Assembly (NCBI GenBank): GCA_000701725.1 | Contig: JNJQ01000002.1 | Location: forward strand, 62,001-126,000 | Origin: Erysipelotrichaceae bacterium NK3D112 | Lineage (GTDB): Bacteria > Bacillota_I > Bacilli_A > Erysipelotrichales > Erysipelotrichaceae | Direction of reading: 5' to 3' | Length of the DNA stretch: 64,000 bases | Shown: piece after piece, positions 8,187 through 13,986 of the stretch | How positions within the stretch are numbered: position 1 is the stretch's first letter | Layout of the letters: every line of letters starts with the position of its first letter | Position numbers and translations under genes: made by a program | The notes under the pieces: generated by a model | The model's input: the letters and a program-made list of their open reading frames with translations, nothing else | The model's database searches: none | What the model was told of the DNA's origin: nothing

Positions 8187-8202
8187 TTTAAATGTTTTAG
8201 CA

Positions 8203-8236
8203 GGGTGCTCCAGTTAACCTGGGGCATCCTTTTTTT
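8203..8236 (+). terminator. Terminator near the left end of the IS
   Basis: The stem GGGTGCTCCAG / CTGGGGCATCC with a TTAA loop (loop bases shared with the stem edges) and seven T's stops rightward transcription entering from outside. IS elements often use this to block read-through expression of transposase. Confidence 0.75.
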
Positions 8237-8301
8237 ACACTTTTTTCTCTGCAGTACTTGACATGATCCAAAAAATCGAGCCGCTTCGCGGCCAAGCGGT
8301 A

Positions 8302-8329
8302 AAGGTGAGGAGTCAGGAGGCCTCACCTT
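8302..8329 (+). other. Leader hairpin holding a Shine-Dalgarno in its loop
   Basis: AAGGTGAGG pairs with CCTCACCTT around a loop that contains AGGAGG (8315-8320). An ATG follows at 8330. The fold could control initiation on the leader ORF and, through it, the transposase. Confidence 0.5.
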
Positions 8330-8473
8330 ATGAATGAAATCTTTTACAAAGCTGTTATCCACCATTCCACCATCATCCAATCCTTTTTGATGATCATTCC
8401 GCAGAAAGCAATTCTTATCTGTATTTTACCTTCCCTATACCCGACGGCGCGGAGATCCGATTATGCTGGATAA
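8330..8473 (+). CDS. Possible 47-residue leader ORF of the IS
   Basis: An ATG nine bases after AGGAGG opens a 47-codon frame (starting MNEIFYKAVIHH) that overlaps the transposase start out of frame by 11 bases. The peptide is hydrophobic and resembles nothing I know. It could be a regulatory leader whose translation affects transposase initiation, or simply non-coding. Evidence is limited to the ribosome-binding site and the overlap. Confidence 0.3.
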   Translation: MNEIFYKAVIHHSTIIQSFLMIIPQKAILICILPSLYPTARRSDYAG

Positions 8474-9800
8474 TCCAATCAGACTCATGGAAGAATATTT
8501 GGATCAGGATCTTGCTTACCATATGAAGCTGATCCGGGGTGACCATCCTGAATACTTCACAAGAAAAAGCATTATTTCTGCCAAAGATATCCTTCAGCAG
8601 ATGCTCAATCGGAAGAATCTGACTCAGGATGCCGAGTTAAAGGCGTATTATAGTTCTATGAATATAGATAAACCGCCTGTAACTGACAAGGGTTTTTTCA
8701 CTGCCCGGAAGAAATTCAATCCTGAAGCCGTACATGTCATGTCAAACGAGTATATTGCAAGGATCTATGACAACTATGATGACAGTATTGATAAATGGAA
8801 GGGTTATGTTGTCCTTGGCATAGATGGTTCCAAATACATTGTCCCCAACACGGAAGAAAACCGTATTGTTTTCGGCGTCACGTCTGGATTAACTGAAAAT
8901 CAGCCGGCAATGGCACTGGTTTCAACATTACATGATTCTCTGAATAATCTGAAGCTGGATGTGCAGATTGACAGAATCGATGGCAACGAAAAAGAACTGG
9001 CAGCGAAACATATTGATCAATACTGCGATAACTATCATCAGCCCGGATTATTTGTTTTTGACCGCGGATATGTCTCAATCCGTCTGATTGATCAGATCAT
9101 ATCCCGAAAACAGCATTTTCTGATTCGAGCAAGATCAACAGCCTATAAAAAGTATTTCGATCAGGTTTCTGTGGGAGAAGATAAGGAACTGGATGTAACT
9201 TTTGACAGAGCCAGTACAAACGATTATCGGAACGATACAAAGTTCCGGATTCATCTGTTGAATACTGTATATAAAATCCGATTTGCCAAAGTTGTGATCG
9301 GAATCGATGAGACCGGAAATGACATCGTTGAACTTCTGATGACCAATCTTCCAAAGGAAGAAGTATCCACAGATGAACTAAAGGAGTGTTATTGGCTCAG
9401 GTGGGGTACTGAGACTTCATACAACAGGCTGAAGAACAGAATGAGTACCGAAGAATTCAGCGGATATAAGCCGATATTGATCAAACAGGATATCTATGCG
9501 GACGCGTGGCTCTTTAATCTGGTATCACTGAAAATCAAAGAAGCAGATCAGAAAAAACCTGCAGAACAGAAAAACGGCAGCTATACGGTCAGCCGTAATT
9601 TCAACAAGGTACTTGGAACACTGAAAAGCAGCCTGCTCAAAGCGCTGACAACGCAGGATAAACAAGAACGGTCGCGGTTGATGGCCCTGATTGATGAGAA
9701 TATAAATTCGGCATTATGCTGGGTTAAAAACGGCGAAAGGAACTTTGAAAGGAAGACTGCCGTCAATAAGTCAAAGATGTCCTATCGAAGAACGTATTAA
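8463..9800 (+). CDS. IS4-family DDE transposase
   Basis: This 445-residue protein carries the IS4 catalytic triad: an Asp in GIDGSKY (about residue 121), an Asp in VFDRGY (about 199), and the Glu in YWLRWGTETSYNRLK. The last motif fits the Y-(2)-R-(3)-E-(6)-K signature of the family exactly. The N-terminal 110 residues form the DNA-binding region. GGAG lies eight bases before ATG 8463. The reading frame is uninterrupted, so the enzyme is probably functional in cut-and-paste movement of its own element. The closest named IS cannot be given without a search. Confidence 0.96.
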   Translation: MLDNPIRLMEEYLDQDLAYHMKLIRGDHPEYFTRKSIISAKDILQQMLNRKNLTQDAELKAYYSSMNIDKPPVTDKGFFTARKKFNPEAVHVMSNEYIARIYDNYDDSIDKWKGYVVLGIDGSKYIVPNTEENRIVFGVTSGLTENQPAMALVSTLHDSLNNLKLDVQIDRIDGNEKELAAKHIDQYCDNYHQPGLFVFDRGYVSIRLIDQIISRKQHFLIRARSTAYKKYFDQVSVGEDKELDVTFDRASTNDYRNDTKFRIHLLNTVYKIRFAKVVIGIDETGNDIVELLMTNLPKEEVSTDELKECYWLRWGTETSYNRLKNRMSTEEFSGYKPILIKQDIYADAWLFNLVSLKIKEADQKKPAEQKNGSYTVSRNFNKVLGTLKSSLLKALTTQDKQERSRLMALIDENINSALCWVKNGERNFERKTAVNKSKMSYRRTY

Positions 9801-9947
9801 AAAGCATTTCAGATGAATTTTCATTTCAGATAGGCAGAGTGCTTTTCATAATGCCATTTTTTTCTTTTTCACTCATTCTCAAAATAGAAAACTGATCGAA
9901 TGAACTTCTTTGAGTCACTCGACCAGTTCTTAATTACATCTGATTGT

Positions 9948-9976
9948 TTGTCAAGCCAGAAAAGTTACTGGCATTG
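9948..9976 (-). repeat. Right terminal inverted repeat of the IS
   Basis: These 29 bases are the inverted counterpart of 8158-8186 with one mismatch. Confidence 0.93.
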
Positions 9977-9986
9977 GGCAAGTCCG
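9977..9986 (+). repeat. Target-site duplication, right copy
   Basis: GGCAAGTCCG repeats the ten bases at 8148-8157. Confidence 0.93.
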
Positions 9987-10264
9987 AAGCCCGCATTGTT
10001 GATCAGGATTTCAATGCTGAGATCATGTTCCTTCGTGAACCGGTACAGATCCAGCGCCGAATCTTTTTTTGAGAGATCCACCGCAAAGACAGAAACGGAA
10101 ATATGATATTTCTCTTCGAGTTCCTTTTTTATCTGATTCAGCTTATTTTCATTTCTTGCGGCAAGCACAAGATCATAACCGTCCTGTGCACATAAATGTG
10201 CAAACTCAAGACCGAGACCGCCGCTTGCCCCGGTGATGAGAGCTGTTGTGTTTTCCATATCAGC

Positions 10265-10292
10265 AGTATATCCCTGATTTCATGAGCGGCAA
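10265..10292 (-). promoter_or_regulatory. Promoter of the broken SDR gene, leaderless type
   Basis: On the minus strand TTGCCG and TATACT are 16 bp apart, and only six bases separate the -10 from the ATG at 10258. Transcription would begin at or next to the start codon. No Shine-Dalgarno is present. Confidence 0.5.
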
Positions 10293-10557
10293 AGATCGCA
10301 CCGGTAAGAAAGACATGAATTCTGATACAGCTGCCGGATATACCGATTAAAATGATTCCATCCATGAATACATAAAACTGATGATATCAGTAAAGAGGGG
10401 ATATCATCTCTCACAGATACGGTTTATGCGGCAGGGAAGATGTTCAGAATAATTTTTCTTCTTTTTGACGGAATTGAAAAAACACCGATGAAATCGATGT
10501 TTTCTGAACGTCAGATTTTCTGCCCGCATTATTTGCACGATTTTTTTTGAAAAATGC
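10293..10557. other. Intergenic stretch with two inverted repeats, no gene seen
   Basis: Between the SDR promoter and the tRNA promoter I find no credible gene. Two dyads are present: GATGATAT / ATATCATC (10380-10408), and AAAACACCGAT / ATCGATGTTTT (10479-10503). The second has a T-run on the minus strand and could be a weak terminator in that direction. Confidence 0.4.
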
Positions 10558-10586
10558 TTGTCAAAAACTGAAAGGTTTGCTAATAT
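10558..10586 (+). promoter_or_regulatory. Promoter of the seven-tRNA operon
   Basis: TTGTCA and TAATAT are 17 bp apart, with a TGC extension in front of the -10. The -10 ends 30 bp before the first tRNA. Confidence 0.75.
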
Positions 10587-10616
10587 AACTAAGCACTCGA
10601 TTTCGAGATGCTGAAT

Positions 10617-10693
10617 GCGCCGATAGCTCAACTGGATAGAGTATTTGACTACGAATCAAAAGGTTGCGGGTTCGACTCCTGCTCGGCGCGCCA
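10617..10693 (+). tRNA. tRNA-Arg (anticodon ACG)
   Basis: Acceptor GCGCCGA / TCGGCGC with discriminator G and encoded CCA; anticodon loop CTACGAA. The A34 needs TadA deamination to inosine to read all CGN codons. Confidence 0.95.
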
Positions 10694-10696
10694 TTT

Positions 10697-10770
10697 CGGG
10701 ATGTAGCACAGCTTGGTAGTGCACTTGATTTGGGATCAAGGGGTCACAGGTTCAAATCCTGCCATCCCGA
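10697..10770 (+). tRNA. tRNA-Pro (anticodon TGG)
   Basis: Acceptor CGGGATG / CATCCCG, discriminator A, anticodon loop TTTGGGA. The CCA end is not encoded (CTG follows), so it must be added by nucleotidyltransferase. Confidence 0.94.
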
Positions 10771-10781
10771 CTGAATCTTAT

Positions 10782-10858
10782 GGCGAGGTAGCTTAGTTGG
10801 CTAGAGCAATCGGTTCATACCCGGTAGGTCGTGAGTTCGAGTCTCACCCTCGCTACCA
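10782..10858 (+). tRNA. tRNA-Met, elongator (CAT)
   Basis: Acceptor GGCGAGG / CCTCGCT with discriminator A and encoded CCA; anticodon loop TTCATAC. The body resembles the B. subtilis elongator tRNA-Met. Confidence 0.9.
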
Positions 10859-10895
10859 TTTCGATTAAGTGCACTCTGGTGTTCATGCCGGACAC

Positions 10896-10969
10896 GGACC
10901 CTTAGCTCAGTTGGTCAGAGCTGTCGGCTCATAACCGATTGGTCGAAGGTTCGAGTCCTTCAGGGTCCA
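10896..10969 (+). tRNA. tRNA-Ile2 (CAT, lysidine-modified)
   Basis: Acceptor GGACCCT / AGGGTCC with discriminator A. The anticodon loop CTCATAA and body match Firmicute tRNA-Ile(CAU), whose C34 is converted to lysidine by TilS to read AUA. The CCA end is not encoded. Automatic tools often label it Met. Confidence 0.85.
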
Positions 10970-10973
10970 CTGT

Positions 10974-11064
10974 GGAGGAGTACCCAAGTGGTTGAAGGGT
11001 CCGGTCTTGAAAACCGGTAGGTCGGGAAACTGGCGCCAGGGTTCGAATCCCTGCTCCTCCGCCA
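10974..11064 (+). tRNA. tRNA-Ser (anticodon TGA)
   Basis: Class II tRNA with acceptor GGAGGAG / CTCCTCC, discriminator G, encoded CCA, long variable arm and anticodon loop CTTGAAA. It begins four bases after the previous tRNA. A 7-bp hairpin (TGTCCTG / CAGGACA, 11078-11097) follows in the spacer, perhaps a processing structure. Confidence 0.95.
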
Positions 11065-11112
11065 TTTTTCTTCAAGCTGTCCTGGATCGGCAGGACATCC
11101 CGTATTTATTAT

Positions 11113-11189
11113 CGCGAGGTAGAGCAGCCTGGTAGCTCGTCGGGCCCATAACCCGGAGGTCGTTGGTTCAAATCCTTCCCTCGCAACCA
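11113..11189 (+). tRNA. Initiator tRNA-fMet (CAT)
   Basis: The acceptor begins CGCGAGG against CCTCGCA, giving the C1-A72 mismatch typical of bacterial initiators. The anticodon stem has the GGG/CCC pairs. Discriminator A and CCA are encoded. Confidence 0.94.
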
Positions 11190-11190
11190 C

Positions 11191-11266
11191 GGTCCTGTAG
11201 CTCAGTAGGTAGAGCACGGCACTGAAAATGCCGGTGTCGGCAGTTCAATTCTGCCTGGGACCACCA
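11191..11266 (+). tRNA. tRNA-Phe (anticodon GAA)
   Basis: Acceptor GGTCCTG / TGGGACC, discriminator A, encoded CCA, anticodon loop CTGAAAA. It starts two bases after fMet and ends the array. Confidence 0.95.
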
Positions 11267-11267
11267 T

Positions 11268-11297
11268 AAAAAGCGGTGTGAAAACATCGCTTTTTTT
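11268..11297 (+). terminator. Terminator of the tRNA operon
   Basis: A-rich left arm and stem AAGCGGTG / CATCGCTT, then seven T's. Confidence 0.85.
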
Positions 11298-11366
11298 GTG
11301 CTTTTGGAAATGCAGCGGAGCAAAGAGCCAAAATCATATATGAAGAAAGTCCATAAAAGCAAAAAA

Positions 11367-11375
11367 TGATACAAT
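11367..11375 (+). promoter_or_regulatory. Extended -10 promoter of the TIR gene
   Basis: TGATACAAT is an extended -10 (TGA plus TACAAT) 21 bp before the ATG. No convincing -35 was found. Confidence 0.4.
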
Positions 11376-11396
11376 ATTTAGGAATGGACAATACAT

Positions 11397-12932
11397 ATGG
11401 CAAACTATCTTGGATTCGAACCGACAAAAAGAAACAATGACTATTATTTTGTCAGTTACAGCAGCGCCGATGCCGGATATGTCGGTGCGGTCTGCGGACA
11501 GCTGAATAAGCGCAAGATCCCGCTCTGGTATGATTACGGAATTCAGTACGGAAACGAATGGGAAGTCTCCATTACCAAAAGGATTGCACAATGCACAGCT
11601 GTTATTCTGTTCTTTTCTCCGCGGATTCTTGAAAATAAAAACTCTTATGTTCTGAAGGAACTTGAGATTGCCAAGGATTACGAGAAGCCGGTTTATACGA
11701 TTCATCTGAAGGCCGTGAACAATAAAACTGTGCCTGCGGAAACACATCACTACTGGGTCGACATCAGAAGGTATCAGGGAATTGAAGCGTTTAAACTGGA
11801 TCGGCAGACAGTTTTGCAAGAGCTGGAACGCGCATTGCAGAATACTCCGGTGAACCTTGAAGCAGATTCGGACAGTACAGTAAAAAATACAGACTCTGTA
11901 AAAGATAAGTTAGCTTTGCAAAAACAAGCAGATGAAGAATTTGAACGTGTGCTGCGTCAAATGGAAGATGATGCTGCTGCTGAAAAGGAACTGGAAAATA
12001 TCAGAAGAGATATTCTGAAGATTTTAAAAGACCCGATTCTTGTCCGAAACACTGAATTGTTGGCGAAAGCAGATGAATATTATCAGAAATGTACAGAATT
12101 TTACGGCACCTCTGACATGCTCACATCCTATGCATATGAGCTGAAGGCTTATATGACCTATGCAAATTGGCGTTACCGTGAAGCAATTCCACTTCTGAAG
12201 ACAATCTATCAAAAAAAGAAAAATGATTCAGGAAACCTGCATCCGGAAACAATTGAAGTTCTGTATATGCTTGCAGATGCTCAAAGCAAAGGATCAATAC
12301 TTCTGAGTTCAAAATACCGCAAAGAATTCATAAAGCATGCTGAAGAGTTTCTGGACGGAGATGAACCGCACCTGGAACAGGTTTTAGAGAAATATGAATC
12401 CATAGGGCTATACAAACAGTGGTCATCGCCTGTTTCAAGGCTGAAGCTTTTTTCTGATGGCACGGGCACGACTGAACGGTTAATGAATCTGTGTGATATA
12501 AAACGCATTCTCAGCTGTATAGGTGAAGATGTGCTGAATTCAAAGAGACCTCCCTGCAGATCTGATCGTGATTTAAAGACAGTCCTTTTTGAGGAACGCA
12601 GTCAGTATGAGATTGTAAATGAAGAATCCGGACTTTATGTGACCGATCTTTTGTACGGTCCGCTCAGTGAGCAATCCATGTCTGAGCTTAGTTCACTTGG
12701 AAGAATGTTCTGGTACAACAATAAAACTGTTAAATCAGTCTATTATTACAGAGAGTGCCTTGAAAGAAGCATTCAAAGAGATCATCAGGGTATTGCAAAT
12801 GGCGGTGCAGATACACATTACTATGCACGGAAACTGTATGAGTGCTATGAACTTCTGGGGCTGGAAAAATGTCCGCAGGCCCGGGAGGTATACCGGATAT
12901 ATCAGGAATCATCGCGCAGCAGCCGGGAATAA
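11397..12932 (+). CDS. TIR-domain protein with helical-repeat C-terminus
   Basis: This 511-residue protein begins with a TIR domain (about residues 14-150): the first strand YYFVSYSSAD, the loop LWYDYGIQYG, the strand AVILFFSP, and the helix SYVLKELEIA. Glu88 of that helix aligns with the catalytic Glu of TIR NADases such as SARM1. Residues 160-511 are mainly helical and TPR-like, with paired helices of the AEEYY/AIPLLKTIY kind. Bacterial TIR proteins often act in phage defence by consuming NAD+ or making cyclic ADP-ribose signals; that role here is inference. It stands alone after seven tRNAs, with its own promoter and terminator. Two sampled 60-base lines are 35% and 40% G+C, lower than neighbouring genes, suggesting transfer. 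Confidence 0.85.
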   Translation: MANYLGFEPTKRNNDYYFVSYSSADAGYVGAVCGQLNKRKIPLWYDYGIQYGNEWEVSITKRIAQCTAVILFFSPRILENKNSYVLKELEIAKDYEKPVYTIHLKAVNNKTVPAETHHYWVDIRRYQGIEAFKLDRQTVLQELERALQNTPVNLEADSDSTVKNTDSVKDKLALQKQADEEFERVLRQMEDDAAAEKELENIRRDILKILKDPILVRNTELLAKADEYYQKCTEFYGTSDMLTSYAYELKAYMTYANWRYREAIPLLKTIYQKKKNDSGNLHPETIEVLYMLADAQSKGSILLSSKYRKEFIKHAEEFLDGDEPHLEQVLEKYESIGLYKQWSSPVSRLKLFSDGTGTTERLMNLCDIKRILSCIGEDVLNSKRPPCRSDRDLKTVLFEERSQYEIVNEESGLYVTDLLYGPLSEQSMSELSSLGRMFWYNNKTVKSVYYYRECLERSIQRDHQGIANGGADTHYYARKLYECYELLGLEKCPQAREVYRIYQESSRSSRE

Positions 12933-12948
12933 TCCGCGGCTGCTTTTT
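12918..12948 (+). terminator. Terminator of the TIR gene
   Basis: Stem AGCAGCCG / CGGCTGCT followed by five T's; it overlaps the last codons and stop of the gene. Confidence 0.85.
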
Positions 12949-13090
12949 ACATCTGTCAGATATGCTCAGACAACCGGTTTAAGATGCACGCTGAAATGTG
13001 CCGGCAATTGTCTTTTTGCCGCGGCTTAAGCAGGCAAGGGATCATCAGATTTAAGCTTTCAAATAGAAGGCACTAAGAAACATACATAGC

Positions 13091-13099
13091 TGATATAAT
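13091..13099 (+). promoter_or_regulatory. Extended -10 promoter, leaderless start
   Basis: TGATATAAT lies seven bases upstream of the ATG at 13107, so transcription should start at about the start codon. The -35 region is weak, as expected with a TGN extension. Confidence 0.55.
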
Positions 13100-13106
13100 A
13101 AAAACT

Positions 13107-13979
13107 ATGAAAAAAGTGATGATTATCGGATCTGTTCATACGGATCTTGTCCAATATGTCAGAGAACTTCCCCGCGGCAATGAAAATGCGGAGGTTCTTA
13201 AAAGTGAAACCCGCACTGCGGGCGGAGGCTATGCGGCTGGCAGTTTCTTCCATGAGCTCGGTTTTCCGTTTCAGGTGATCTGCGATCCCGGAGATGGTGT
13301 ATATGGCGAATACGCGCGCAATGAAGCACTTCAGAATGAGATTGAACTGCTCGAAGGCAGTGAGGAAACCGGCGGATGCACATATACCCTGATTGATCAG
13401 AATGGCTCCCAGGGCGTGTTCTTAGTGGATGGCAGCGAATATCATTTTTCGCTCGCACAGGTTTATGACATCAGTCCGGATGAATTCGGCGCGGTTCTTG
13501 TTTACAGCGAAATGCTTGTGTCAGAGGGCAGTGAGGAGATCATCGATCTGCTCAATGAGATGGAAGTGCCCGTATACATCTGCTTCAGCAGCCGCACCGC
13601 TGAAATCAGCTCTGAAATGCTCGAAGCGCTTTGCGCGTTTGAGCCCGTCATGATCATGCGCGATGAGGAAGCCTATGAGCTTTGCGGACGCAAGGCGAAG
13701 AGCGCAGATGAAGCAGCGGCAATTCTGAATGACATGAGCAAGGCTCCTGTGATCATTCTGATGAAAAATAACGACGTCCTTTATCTGGACGCGCAGACAT
13801 CCTGGATTGCCCCGGCAAAGCAGAAACTGCATACGGACACATGGGCATCAGCCTTTGCGGCTGCGCAGATGGCAGGGGTTGACACGAAAAACGGTATGAT
13901 GTTCGCCAATGAAAACGGTGCTTCATATGATGCGGAGACAATGAAACAGCGGCTGGCAGGCATGATCCTGCACAGATAG
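13107..13979 (+). CDS. PfkB/ribokinase-like protein lacking the catalytic motif
   Basis: The 290-residue product has the ribokinase fold: an N-terminal IIGSVHTDLV strand, a GGGYAAGSF substrate-loop equivalent at about 39-47, and an Rossmann-like C-terminal half. The family's catalytic anion-hole motif GAGD is replaced: residues 244-250 read DTWASAF, so the general-base Asp is missing. Unless another residue substitutes, it is not an active sugar or nucleoside kinase. It may be a pseudoenzyme that binds a ligand. No Shine-Dalgarno is visible and the -10 box ends seven bases before ATG, suggesting a leaderless message. It sits seven bases before the P-type ATPase gene in the same orientation, so the two are co-transcribed. 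Confidence 0.75.
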   Translation: MKKVMIIGSVHTDLVQYVRELPRGNENAEVLKSETRTAGGGYAAGSFFHELGFPFQVICDPGDGVYGEYARNEALQNEIELLEGSEETGGCTYTLIDQNGSQGVFLVDGSEYHFSLAQVYDISPDEFGAVLVYSEMLVSEGSEEIIDLLNEMEVPVYICFSSRTAEISSEMLEALCAFEPVMIMRDEEAYELCGRKAKSADEAAAILNDMSKAPVIILMKNNDVLYLDAQTSWIAPAKQKLHTDTWASAFAAAQMAGVDTKNGMMFANENGASYDAETMKQRLAGMILHR

Positions 13980-13986
13980 GTGAGAC

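Larger units (their letters stand above)
8158..9976 (+). mobile_element. Complete IS4-family insertion sequence, 1819 bp
   Basis: The element is bounded by 29-bp inverted repeats (28 of 29 identical, starting CAATGCCAGTAAC) and flanked by a 10-bp direct duplication. It carries one full-length transposase on the plus strand, a terminator near the left end, a 5-prime leader with hairpins and a short leader ORF. Sampled coding sequence is about 35% G+C, below the roughly 50-57% of surrounding genes, which fits recent arrival. Nearly perfect ends, an exact duplication and an intact ORF suggest it may still be mobile. Confidence 0.95.
7658..10258 (-). pseudogene. Short-chain dehydrogenase split by an IS and a frameshift
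   Basis: The gene encodes a classical SDR. The N-terminal part (10258 to 9977) has the GASGGLG nucleotide-binding motif and NNAGFG. The C-terminal part (8157 to 7658) has the YYASK active site. An IS4 element interrupts it directly after NNAGFGLA. A second lesion is an extra A in a six-A run (plus-strand T's 7853-7858), after which the frame shifts; the remaining tail reads on in the next frame. Removing the IS, one 10-bp duplicate and one base restores exactly 257 codons including stop. The native product would be a 256-residue NAD(P)H-dependent oxidoreductase. It is now almost certainly inactive. Confidence 0.9.

Noticed and set aside
10404-10631. Minus-strand 75-codon frame before the tRNA array
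   Set aside because: It runs into tRNA-Arg and its promoter, has no ribosome-binding site and no recognisable motif.
10960-11217. Minus-strand frame with AREGFEPTTSGLW-like sequence
   Set aside because: It is antisense to tRNA-Ser(TGA) and initiator tRNA and is not a gene.
11190-12950. TIR gene as part of an integrative island at tRNA-Phe
   Set aside because: No integrase and no direct repeat of the tRNA 3-prime end downstream was found, so an integrated island cannot be claimed; only composition and position hint at transfer.
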